From Candidatus Hermodarchaeota archaeon (lineage in GTDB: Archaea > Asgardarchaeota > Hermodarchaeia > Hermodarchaeales > Hermodarchaeaceae), in the NCBI GenBank assembly GCA_016840595.1, contig JAEOSA010000141.1:1-5523 (forward strand): a DNA stretch of 5,523 bases, given 5' to 3'. The position numbers were made by a program, and so were the translations under genes. This document shows positions 1 through 5,523 of this stretch, piece by piece (position 1 is the first letter of the stretch; each line of letters opens with the position of its first letter). Under the pieces are notes generated by a model. It ran no database searches. It was not told the DNA's origin and worked only from the letters and a program-made list of their open reading frames with translations.

Positions 1-18
1 CATGATTTTTTACTCCTT
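1..18 (-). other. Putative ribosome-binding site and start codon of the next minus-strand gene
   Basis: Read on the minus strand, AAGGAG (bases 13-18) overlaps the end of the hemerythrin gene and lies nine bases before an ATG at bases 3-1, the very edge of the window. This is good Shine-Dalgarno spacing and suggests that a further gene begins here, co-transcribed with the hemerythrin gene. Only the start codon is visible, so neither product nor reading frame can be checked. Confidence 0.4.
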
Positions 19-555
19 CATGAGGTTATCAATAATGTCACGGTAATATGAGTGAACGTTAGGACTCACCCGTGCATCCAATGCCTTAAATTCTTTGGCT
101 AATTTATTCAATTCTTTCTTGGACAACATGTCTGAAGCCGCAGGAAATAGTTCTGCATCTTCCAGCTTGATATGTGGGTCAATTAGTTCAAGATACCCGT
201 CTAGACAGCGAATTACTCGTTCTCGGGCTGCACGGTCACCGGTAAACATGGGGCGTGCCCATCGTCGTAAGTCGGAAATGTAACCAAGCAGATACATGTG
301 TTCTTCAACGAGCTTATCGATAGTAGTATTATACTCCGAAGATACTGACTGTTCAATAATGGCAGGAAACAGTAGCTGTTCTTCTTTACCATGGTGAACG
401 ATGTCAGCATATGTGCTCCAAAAATCAACGAGCTTCCAATACCGACGGGGGCGGATTGGGCCACCGGCATTGATCTCATTACGAAAAGCTTCGGTCACTG
501 AAACCGCTTTCGCAATAAGTCGGTGCTCCTTAAGTAAATGTTCAAGGGGTTGCAT
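10..555 (-). CDS. Hemerythrin-like HHE-domain diiron protein
   Basis: A 181-residue, probably cytoplasmic protein of the hemerythrin/HHE cation-binding family: four-helix bundles that hold a two-iron centre and bind oxygen or nitric oxide, or act in iron handling and stress response. The expected ligand pattern is complete: H11 in the first helix (KEHRL), H55 with E59 (HHGKEEQLLFP), H86 (EEHMYLL) and H128 with E132 (PHIKLEDAELFP). The paired HxxxE motifs, each followed by LFP, are diagnostic. There is no signal peptide, membrane span or extra sensor domain, and the length is usual for a stand-alone HHE protein. The ATG start is supported by AGGAGTG five bases upstream (561-567 on the plus strand). 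A possible further gene follows immediately on the same strand. The family assignment is firm; the physiological role (oxygen or NO sensing, iron storage, Fe-S repair) cannot be decided from sequence. Confidence 0.9.
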   Translation of the reverse strand: MQPLEHLLKEHRLIAKAVSVTEAFRNEINAGGPIRPRRYWKLVDFWSTYADIVHHGKEEQLLFPAIIEQSVSSEYNTTIDKLVEEHMYLLGYISDLRRWARPMFTGDRAARERVIRCLDGYLELIDPHIKLEDAELFPAASDMLSKKELNKLAKEFKALDARVSPNVHSYYRDIIDNLMKE

Positions 556-603
556 CGAATCACTCCTAACGAACGATTATGATGTCCTCTAGACAATCCT
601 CTC

Positions 604-616
604 GGTTAAAAAAACC
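604..616 (-). terminator. T-rich terminator of the MBL-fold gene, possibly also TATA-like element for the hemerythrin gene
   Basis: On the minus strand a run of seven T residues (608-614), flanked by GGTT and AACC, lies about 20 bases past the stop codon of the MBL-fold gene. Archaeal termination often needs only such a T-rich tract. The same TTTTTTTAA stretch is preceded by purines and sits about 50 bases upstream of the hemerythrin ATG, so it could instead, or as well, be a weak TATA box for that gene. Either reading implies that the two minus-strand genes are not simply one transcript. Confidence 0.45.
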
Positions 617-635
617 TCTGATTTACGGATTCATG

Positions 636-1343
636 TTAAAGCGTAAGTTTAGTTGGTTCAAATAGTTCGGGTATCACTACTCGGATTCCTGGCACAGCAT
701 CTTCAGCCAGTTCTCTGTATTTGTTCATTTGACGCGCATTTCCATGCATTGGCACAACGACTTTTGCCTTTAAATCTAGAGTGAATTCAAGGGCTGTTTC
801 AGGAGTGCAGGAGGGTGAAGGTGTACCGGTCGGAAGAAATGCCAGATTCGCTGGGTGGTTCTTCACGGGCACATAACCAGAGTCTCCTGCATGGAAGACA
901 CTGAACTTATCGTGCGCCACGTGAAATAGGGTGATAGGTCGGGGATGTACACCCACAAAAGATGTCACTTTAACATCATTCAGGGTGGTGACAGATTTGG
1001 GGTTAGCAAAGGTTAGATGTGATGATGGAATTTTCTTGATAAGATCTTCTGCAACCTGGGGCTCAGCAATAATATGGGCAGAAGTTTTGTTGTGAATTCT
1101 TTCCACGTTAGGCGCATGGTAGTGATCCCAGTGAGTGTGCGTTAACAACAGAAGGTCAAGTCTAGGGATATTCTCAACTTCTTCTTTCCTCAAAGTTTTT
1201 CCCAAATCGAAGGCTAGCGACAACTTTGAAGTCCGTAAAAGAATTCCTGCATACCCAATATACAAGAAAGCGCTGTCTAAACCTTCTAAGGGTAGTTCAA
1301 AAAATGCTTGGAGTGCTTCTATTGATGATTTGTCTTCGACCAT
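636..1343 (-). CDS. UlaG-like metallo-beta-lactamase-fold hydrolase
   Basis: A 235-residue cytoplasmic protein of the metallo-beta-lactamase fold, in the UlaG-like branch. The full set of metal ligands is visible: the HxHxDH motif at 69-74 (HTHWDH), H133 (GVHP), D154 in HAGDSGY and H200 in VVPMHGN. These would bind two divalent metals, usually zinc or manganese, and activate water. The strand near residues 27-37 (LYIGYAGILLRT) and the segment PTGTPSPSCTPETAL at 171-185 match the usual layout of UlaG-like proteins, in which a conserved LP-x-G precedes the last ligand. It lacks the extra beta-CASP domain of RNA nucleases and the flavodoxin domain of flavodiiron proteins. Members act on lactones, phosphodiesters or other esters, so the substrate is unknown. 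The start is supported by a GAGAGG site nine bases upstream (1353-1358). It is divergent from the membrane hydrolase gene and lies upstream of the hemerythrin gene. Confidence 0.88.
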   Translation of the reverse strand: MVEDKSSIEALQAFFELPLEGLDSAFLYIGYAGILLRTSKLSLAFDLGKTLRKEEVENIPRLDLLLLTHTHWDHYHAPNVERIHNKTSAHIIAEPQVAEDLIKKIPSSHLTFANPKSVTTLNDVKVTSFVGVHPRPITLFHVAHDKFSVFHAGDSGYVPVKNHPANLAFLPTGTPSPSCTPETALEFTLDLKAKVVVPMHGNARQMNKYRELAEDAVPGIRVVIPELFEPTKLTL

Positions 1344-1346
1344 GAC

Positions 1347-1367
1347 AGAGGCCTCTCTTGATAGAGA
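1347..1367 (-). promoter_or_regulatory. Overlapping palindrome and hairpin around the MBL-fold gene ribosome site
   Basis: AGAGGCCTCT (1347-1356) is a perfect 10-base palindrome just before the start codon. TCTCT (1354-1358) and AGAGA (1363-1367) form a five-base-pair hairpin with a four-base loop. In the minus-strand transcript the hairpin covers part of the AGAGAGG ribosome site, so it could dampen translation; the palindrome could be a protein site. Both are short and could be chance. Confidence 0.3.
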
Positions 1368-1378
1368 ACATCTGAAGG

Positions 1379-1386
1379 TTACATAA
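1379..1386 (-). promoter_or_regulatory. Weak TATA-like element for the MBL-fold gene
   Basis: On the minus strand TTATGTAA, preceded by an A-rich stretch (GAAAAATTAG), is centred about 40 bases before the MBL-fold ATG. Start of transcription about 26 bases downstream would give a leader of roughly 13 bases containing the ribosome site. The match to the archaeal TATA consensus is only partial. Confidence 0.25.
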
Positions 1387-1436
1387 CTAATTTTTCATAG
1401 CCGTCACCTTGTCAACCAAGATGAATTTCACCGTTC

Positions 1437-1447
1437 CATAAATAATA
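1437..1447 (+). promoter_or_regulatory. TATA-like element for the membrane hydrolase gene
   Basis: CATAAATAATA is the best AT-rich promoter-like stretch in the divergent gap on the plus strand. Its centre lies near 1442, so transcription would start around 1468, leaving about 30 bases of leader before the ATG at 1498. The predicted start site falls inside the ACAGA-G-TCTGT palindrome. Confidence 0.35.
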
Positions 1448-1461
1448 AGAAATGAATCTGT

Positions 1462-1472
1462 ACAGAGTCTGT
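1462..1472. promoter_or_regulatory. 11-base palindrome, candidate operator
   Basis: ACAGA and TCTGT flank a single central G, a perfect inverted repeat. It lies between the candidate TATA element and the start codon of the membrane hydrolase gene, over the predicted transcription start, where archaeal repressors commonly bind. An additional inverted pair AATCTG (1455-1460) and CAGATT (1479-1484) encloses it, so the leader RNA might also fold. The function is inferred from position only. Confidence 0.3.
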
Positions 1473-1497
1473 TTTCTTCAGATTGGGTTGTGAGATT

Positions 1498-3225
1498 ATG
1501 CGTCAACTTCGTCCTCGCTATATTGTCTTTCTCATTGGCGTACTCATGATAGTCAGTGGAATTGGCATGGCTTATGGGACTCAAACCAACTTGGGAACTG
1601 TTCAAACAACGCAATTTTACCTCATTACCGGTGAAGGTGTCCCCATCCATAGCACCTTACAAGTTCCCAATTCTGCCACGCCTGCCACCCCATTACCTGG
1701 CGTGATTGTCATCCATGGAGTCATGGGAACCAAAGAATGGATTATGGGCTTTGGTATTGAATTGGCACGACGTGGTTTCGTCGTTCTGACCATCGATGCA
1801 GTTGGTCATGGTAATTCAGGTCCTAGCCTTGGTTCAGGAACAGATCGTGGCGGCATCGTCGCACTCGAATTCTTAGACAGTCTCCCGTATGTGAGCACTA
1901 TCGGCATGGTAGGACACAGTATGGGTTCAGGAGTTGCCTCTCAAGCCATTAATGCTTCTTCCGTCCAAGTTGACAGTTTTGTGATAGTTGGAGGCGGAGG
2001 CTTGGTAAATTCCACTTATCCCAATAATGTGCTTATCGTTACGGGCTTGTATGATGAATTATTTAACATTCCAGGACTGTTAGATGCCTTGGCCACTCCA
2101 TTCAATACAACAGCTCCGGTAATTCCCGGACAGCTTTACGGTAGTTTTGCCACAGGAACAGCACGAAAAGTCGTTATTCCCACAACAAATCATTTGTTTG
2201 AAATCATAGATCCCTCTAGCATCAGTGAATCTGTCGACTGGCTCATGAACAGTCTCAAAGGATCTCCCGACGCATATTGGATTCCTATCCAAAACCAAAT
2301 CTATCCTATATGGATTCTTGGAGGATTACTTGCCTGCATTGGTGCAATACTTTCTGTATTAGCTCTTTTTACGATTCTCATTAGTTTCGGACCCTTTCGG
2401 CAAATCCAACAATCTCCAAACTCCCAATATTTCGCTAGTACACCTGTATATCTGGGGCTAGGTCTGCTCTATGGAGTCAGTGGTCTTGTCACACTATTTG
2501 CCCTATTAATGGTTAATATCCCCATTTATTTCACTCAAGGGTTGGGGTTATCTGTAGCTTTAGGACTCTTGGCCGGAGGACTTGTTACCCTCTTAATCCT
2601 CCTTGGAATCAGATTCTATCAAAACAAAAAATCCAAGAATTCTCCCACTTGGAACGACTATGGTGGATTCAATGGCAAACCCAACCACCTAGTGAAAACA
2701 ATCGGACTCGGATTTCTACTAGGCTTCATCGGCATAGCTTGGCTATACCTCTGGGTGCTTCCCGTTGATCTACTTCTCGCCCTTGACTTCCGAGCATTTC
2801 TCCCCTTTCTCAAAGCCATCTCACCTGGACGCGCGGTCTATATCCCTGTCTACTTCTTACTGCTTCTGCCCTTCGTCTTAATCGAAGCATTGTGGCTCAT
2901 GGGGTTGTTAAGAACTGCGCCAAAGGATAGATGGTGTACAACGCAAACCGTTTGGACTGTCAAGGCCATCTTCATCAAAATCCTACTCTACGCATCAATC
3001 ATAATCCTCCAAACCCTCGGAAGCATTGCGATTGGTGGTTCGCTCATCTCTGGGTCCATCGGATTCCAGCTTATCTACCTCTACATGTTCATCCCATTTT
3101 TCGCAGTGTCCACCACAGTAATCGCTTGGTCTTACCGGATTAGCAACCGTTTCTACATTGCTGTTGTCTTCAATGCATTCCTCTTCGCTTGGCTCATGGC
3201 ATCAATTCTCCCCATCTACATCTAA
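1498..3225 (+). CDS. Membrane-anchored alpha/beta hydrolase fused to a polytopic membrane domain
   Basis: A 575-residue protein in two parts. A basic N-terminus (MRQLRPRY) leads into a hydrophobic anchor at about residues 8-27. Residues 40-255 form an alpha/beta hydrolase domain: oxyanion-hole HGVMG at 73-77, nucleophile elbow GHSMG at 139-143 with Ser141, probable acid Asp186 (GLYDELF) and His232 (TTNHLFEI), a complete catalytic triad. About eight further hydrophobic spans follow, near 270-297, 316-342, 348-372, 400-427, 446-471, 488-513, 520-544 and 552-573. Positive residues before the first anchor predict that the hydrolase lies outside the cytoplasmic membrane. The class includes esterases, lipases and peptidases; the substrate is unknown and I do not recognise the membrane domain. 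I chose the ATG at 1498; an in-frame TTG at 1483 would add five residues and has less support. The ribosome site is weak (GTGAG, three bases upstream). It is divergent from the MBL-fold gene and followed 82 bases later by the polymerase gene. Confidence 0.85.
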   Translation: MRQLRPRYIVFLIGVLMIVSGIGMAYGTQTNLGTVQTTQFYLITGEGVPIHSTLQVPNSATPATPLPGVIVIHGVMGTKEWIMGFGIELARRGFVVLTIDAVGHGNSGPSLGSGTDRGGIVALEFLDSLPYVSTIGMVGHSMGSGVASQAINASSVQVDSFVIVGGGGLVNSTYPNNVLIVTGLYDELFNIPGLLDALATPFNTTAPVIPGQLYGSFATGTARKVVIPTTNHLFEIIDPSSISESVDWLMNSLKGSPDAYWIPIQNQIYPIWILGGLLACIGAILSVLALFTILISFGPFRQIQQSPNSQYFASTPVYLGLGLLYGVSGLVTLFALLMVNIPIYFTQGLGLSVALGLLAGGLVTLLILLGIRFYQNKKSKNSPTWNDYGGFNGKPNHLVKTIGLGFLLGFIGIAWLYLWVLPVDLLLALDFRAFLPFLKAISPGRAVYIPVYFLLLLPFVLIEALWLMGLLRTAPKDRWCTTQTVWTVKAIFIKILLYASIIILQTLGSIAIGGSLISGSIGFQLIYLYMFIPFFAVSTTVIAWSYRISNRFYIAVVFNAFLFAWLMASILPIYI

Positions 3226-3245
3226 TCCCACTGGTTACAGGGATT
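3224..3245 (+). terminator. Hairpin overlapping the hydrolase stop codon
   Basis: AATCCC (3224-3229), which includes the last two bases of the TAA stop, is complementary to GGGATT (3240-3245). An alternative fold pairs AATCC with GGATT and CTG (3231-3233) with CAG (3238-3240) around a GTTA loop. No T-run follows, so it is not a classical terminator; it could mark an mRNA 3' end or a processing point before the polymerase gene. Confidence 0.3.
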
Positions 3246-3295
3246 CTAGCGCAAGGTTAAAGCAGAAGGATGTCCCTCATTCACAGTGAAGACTT

Positions 3296-3301
3296 GGAGA
3301 T
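3296..3301 (+). promoter_or_regulatory. Ribosome-binding site of the polymerase gene
   Basis: GGAGAT lies six bases before the ATG at 3308. An in-frame TGA at 3287-3289 shortly upstream rules out a longer N-terminus, so this site fixes the start. No clear TATA box is visible in the 82-base gap, which leaves read-through from the hydrolase gene possible. Confidence 0.6.
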
Positions 3302-3307
3302 CCAGAA

Positions 3308-5278
3308 ATGCCCAAAGATTGCTTCTGGTTACTAGATGCAGCCTACGACGCTGAGAATGGACATGTGCAGCTCACCTATCTCCAAACCCCTGCCCAGAAG
3401 CTTGACACAGTCCAAGCTGACTTTACTCCTTATTTCTATGCTCTTCCATCAAGTCTAGGTGAGCCTGTTAAGCGAAAAGAATTGATGCAAAACGAGTTCA
3501 TCGAAGTAGCTCGTATCCCACCAACTTCTCGTGTGCAGACAGAACGCGAATGGGAACGCGACTTGAATCCTGAATTGAGTTTCATCTATGATCAAAACCT
3601 CCGATTTGGAAGCCCCCACAAACAAACAGGGCAGGGACTTCAACTTGATGCGCCAATTCCACCAGACCAACTCCAAGAATTCAACACTCGATTTGCACAA
3701 ATCGCGAAGGAAGACCCACTGAAATTTGACTTTCTCAAAGAGTTCTTTAGATACGCAATCCAACCCGTTCCCGACCTCCCGCGGGACCTTCTCGACATCG
3801 ATGAGAAATTCGATGAGTCACGAATCCTGTGGGGCGTCATGTTAGCTCGCATCGCCAACATTCATTTCTCCCGTGCTCTCAAAAGCCGGCGTGTCTCAGA
3901 CTGGATCCGCTCCATGCTCCATACCACCTATCGCCATCTCGACGTTCTCATCCCCAACCCAGAAGAACTCACCCTGGGTCATACTCCGCATCGCGTTGAA
4001 GGTGCTCTAACTATTGCACCCAAACCTGGGACCTACTATAACATGACCGTCGTCGATTTCGAATCCCTATATCCCAGCCTCATCGACCGATACAATCTCA
4101 GCTACGAAACCATGGATTGCCAACACGACGAATGCAAAACAAATAGCGTTCCAGACGAGCCTCATTACATTTGCACCAAACGCCGAGGGATTTTCAGTGC
4201 ACTTATCGGGGCACTGAAAGACCTACGCATTCACTGGTTCAAACCCCTAAGCCGACAAAAGGACCTACCCAAAGCAGAAAGGGATCGCGCGACAACCATC
4301 TCGGATCTTCTCAAACTCCTTCTCGTGAGTAGCGGAGGTGTCACAATACGCATCCGTGGCCTTGCCTCACCTCCTCTAGCCGAATCCATGATGGCTTATG
4401 GACGCTGGGCCCTACGATCCAGCTGGGATTTTGCTATTGAACATGACATGCGTCCCATTTACGGAGATACCGACTCGCTCTTCTTAGACCATCCAACTAG
4501 CAAACAAGTGAAATGGCTCATCGCAAAGGTGAAAGACGAACTCAACCTTCGCTTAGCCGTGGATGTGGTATACCCGCTGTGTGTATTTAGCTCAGCAAAG
4601 AAAGCCTACTTTGGAATACTGCCTGATGGAACACCCGACCCTAAAGGCATCACCCTAGGAAAATCGAACACGCCACCACGGTTCCGTCAAATCTTCTTAG
4701 AAGTCGCAAAGCCACTCGCCGGTGTGGATTCTCTGAAAAAACTAGCCAAAGCTAGACCTCAAATCGTAGAAATCCTCCAACACCAAATCGTCGCTCTCCG
4801 TCGTGGGGAATTTACCGTTGAAGACATGGAGTATAAGGTGAAAGTCTGGAAAGCTGAAAAAGACCTCAAAAAAGGAAGCGGGCTAGCCCAACCCTACCAA
4901 GCCATGCAGCAACTCACCGATAAGGGAATCAAGGTGAAAAAACGCGAAGAAATTGGCTTTGTCAAAGTCAAGCCCTTCCGTTATGGTTCTCGCACCTTTA
5001 GCGTTAAGCCCACACACATGGCCACTCGTCATGAAATTGATGTACCTGATTACATTCGCAAACTCGAAATGGCGTTCGAACAGGTCCTCGCTCCCCTTCA
5101 AATCAAATTCCCTAAGAAACTATCTCGCGGACTCGATACGTTTCTTTCAAAGACTCAGCACGAACCTTTCTCTAATGCTACCGGTGAATTAGACTTGTCA
5201 AGCCTTAGGGATTCAAAAGAGCGGCAGAAACGACTGCAAGAGTATGCTGAGAATAATGATTTTGATAATGATAATTAA
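3308..5278 (+). CDS. Family B DNA polymerase lacking the exonuclease domain (PolB1/PolB2-related)
   Basis: A 656-residue DNA polymerase of the archaeal PolB1/PolB2 kind, over 200 residues shorter than a usual PolB1. Residues 6-100 are the family's N-terminal domain (FWLLDAAYD, PYFYA, LSFIYD). Where the 3'-5' exonuclease should be there is only about 60 residues, containing LDID at 162-165, an Exo I-like remnant; Exo II and Exo III are absent. The palm begins near 200 with motif A, DFESLYPS at 250-257 (Asp250), followed by a Cys cluster (C271, C276, C289) also typical of PolB1. Motif C is intact: YGDTDS at 385-390 (Asp387, Asp389). The thumb motif KKAYFG lies at 431-436. Motif B is abnormal: KLLLVSSGG at 336-344 keeps Lys336 but has Val340 and Gly343 in place of the conserved Asn and Tyr. 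The C-terminal domain ends with GLDTFL (608-613), a weak match to a PCNA-binding motif, and an acidic Asn/Asp-rich tail. It probably cannot proofread; a damage-bypass or accessory role is inferred. No frameshift is seen. Confidence 0.92.
   Translation: MPKDCFWLLDAAYDAENGHVQLTYLQTPAQKLDTVQADFTPYFYALPSSLGEPVKRKELMQNEFIEVARIPPTSRVQTEREWERDLNPELSFIYDQNLRFGSPHKQTGQGLQLDAPIPPDQLQEFNTRFAQIAKEDPLKFDFLKEFFRYAIQPVPDLPRDLLDIDEKFDESRILWGVMLARIANIHFSRALKSRRVSDWIRSMLHTTYRHLDVLIPNPEELTLGHTPHRVEGALTIAPKPGTYYNMTVVDFESLYPSLIDRYNLSYETMDCQHDECKTNSVPDEPHYICTKRRGIFSALIGALKDLRIHWFKPLSRQKDLPKAERDRATTISDLLKLLLVSSGGVTIRIRGLASPPLAESMMAYGRWALRSSWDFAIEHDMRPIYGDTDSLFLDHPTSKQVKWLIAKVKDELNLRLAVDVVYPLCVFSSAKKAYFGILPDGTPDPKGITLGKSNTPPRFRQIFLEVAKPLAGVDSLKKLAKARPQIVEILQHQIVALRRGEFTVEDMEYKVKVWKAEKDLKKGSGLAQPYQAMQQLTDKGIKVKKREEIGFVKVKPFRYGSRTFSVKPTHMATRHEIDVPDYIRKLEMAFEQVLAPLQIKFPKKLSRGLDTFLSKTQHEPFSNATGELDLSSLRDSKERQKRLQEYAENNDFDNDN
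4192..4219 (+). repeat. 9-base inverted repeat inside the polymerase gene
   Basis: TTTCAGTGC (4192-4200) and GCACTGAAA (4211-4219) are perfect reverse complements separated by ten bases. They encode FSALIGALK just before the fingers, an ordinary helical stretch, so the repeat is probably incidental, although the mRNA could form a hairpin here. Confidence 0.4.
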
Positions 5279-5302
5279 TTAAAACAGGTTTCTAGTCATT
5301 AC

Positions 5303-5317
5303 GTTTAAACTAGTTTA
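5303..5317. promoter_or_regulatory. Overlapping palindromes upstream of the last promoter, candidate operator
   Basis: GTTTAAAC (5303-5310) and TAAACTAGTTTA (5306-5317) are perfect palindromes that overlap. They end 18 bases before the TATA box at 5336, a position suitable for an activator or repressor. Related GTAAAC hexamers occur at 5330-5335 and 5355-5360, flanking the TATA box. The region is AT-rich, so chance is a real alternative. Confidence 0.35.
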
Positions 5318-5326
5318 TACGGAAAT

Positions 5327-5344
5327 AAAGTAAACTTTTATATA
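5327..5344 (+). promoter_or_regulatory. Archaeal TATA box and upstream element for a leaderless transcript
   Basis: TTTTATATA (5336-5344) is a near-consensus archaeal TATA box, preceded by purine-rich AAAGTAAAC (5327-5335), a plausible TFB recognition element. Its centre lies about 27 bases before the ATG at 5368, the usual distance to the transcription start, and that ATG has no Shine-Dalgarno site. Together these indicate a leaderless mRNA. AAAGT and ACTTT around a central AA also form an inverted repeat across the promoter. Confidence 0.65.
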
Positions 5345-5367
5345 CAAACACCCCGTAAACGAAAAGT

Positions 5368-5523
5368 ATGGTGGAGATTCGTTTTCTTGGCACCGTCGAA
5401 ACGGTCCTAAAAAATCGGCGACAACTCTTCGCCAACATCCATGACAAACGCAACCTGACGCACTATTTCATCGATTTTCAGATCGCCATCTTTCTCTTCT
5501 CCTTTATTTACGGCGCCTCCATG
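5368..5523 (+). CDS. Start of a probable membrane protein, cut by the window edge
   Basis: An open frame of 52 codons runs from the ATG at 5368 to the end of the window without a stop. An in-frame TAA at 5356-5358 prevents an earlier start. The first 30 or so residues are polar and basic (KNRRQL, HDKRNL). From about residue 34 the chain becomes hydrophobic (IAIFLFSFIYGASM), the start of a likely membrane span. A strong TATA box placed for transcription to begin at this ATG supports it as a real gene. I do not recognise the family, and too little is visible to assign a function. Confidence 0.6.
   Translation, partial: MVEIRFLGTVETVLKNRRQLFANIHDKRNLTHYFIDFQIAIFLFSFIYGASM

Noticed and set aside
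1483..1500. TTG at 1483 as the start of the membrane hydrolase
   Set aside because: It adds only five residues (with Cys and Glu before the basic stretch) and is a rarer start. The ATG at 1498 gives a textbook basic N-terminus before the membrane anchor.
1387..1650. An 87-residue minus-strand reading frame across the divergent promoter region
   Set aside because: It overlaps the start of the membrane hydrolase gene in antisense, has a low-complexity composition without recognisable motifs, and no ribosome site was evident.
3455..3861. Two minus-strand reading frames of 102 and 73 residues inside the polymerase gene
   Set aside because: They are antisense to a strongly supported gene, show no motifs and overlap each other; they are shadows.
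4313..4385. A local frameshift explaining the abnormal motif B
   Set aside because: The frame is in register on both sides (helix before, SPPLAESMMAYGRW after), and the bases at the Asn and Tyr positions are GTG and GGA, which neighbouring frames do not turn into Asn or Tyr codons. They are genuine substitutions.
4883..5192. Short frames on both strands within the polymerase 3' end
   Set aside because: They lie fully inside the C-terminal coding region, whose protein (GFVKVKPFR, FSVKP) matches the family well.
1..5523. CRISPR array, insertion sequence, tRNA or rRNA gene
   Set aside because: No regularly spaced repeats, transposase motifs, terminal inverted repeats, or cloverleaf-like or rRNA-like stretches were seen on reading both strands.

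Overview
The window looks archaeal. A family B DNA polymerase of the PolB1/PolB2 kind fills its right-hand third. The last intergenic gap carries a near-consensus archaeal TATA box placed for a leaderless transcript, and other genes have Shine-Dalgarno sites. The polymerase type points to the TACK or Asgard archaea; this is an inference from motif style and cannot be settled here.

Layout, left to right. On the minus strand are a hemerythrin-like (HHE) diiron protein (10-555) and, upstream of it, a UlaG-like metallo-beta-lactamase-fold hydrolase (636-1343). A ribosome site and ATG at the extreme left edge suggest that another minus-strand gene follows the hemerythrin gene. A 154-base divergent promoter region (1344-1497) separates these from the plus-strand genes. 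Those are a membrane-anchored alpha/beta hydrolase fused to a domain of about eight membrane spans (1498-3225), an exonuclease-deleted family B DNA polymerase (3308-5278), and the start of a probable membrane protein that runs off the right edge (5368 onward). No gap exceeds 300 bases. I saw no RNA gene, insertion sequence or CRISPR array.

The most interesting gene is the polymerase. Its N-terminal domain, palm, thumb and catalytic motifs A and C are recognisable. The 3'-5' exonuclease domain has collapsed to a short stretch that may retain only a trace of the Exo I motif. In the fingers, motif B (normally K-x3-N-S-x-Y-G) has lost its Asn and Tyr. This suggests a non-proofreading specialised polymerase, perhaps for damage bypass in the manner of archaeal PolB2/Dpo2, rather than the main replicase.

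The genes do not form an obvious single pathway. The two minus-strand genes both encode metal-binding proteins and share a strand, but a T-rich tract between them suggests separate transcripts. The hydrolase and polymerase are co-directional with an 82-base gap; a hairpin overlaps the hydrolase stop codon.
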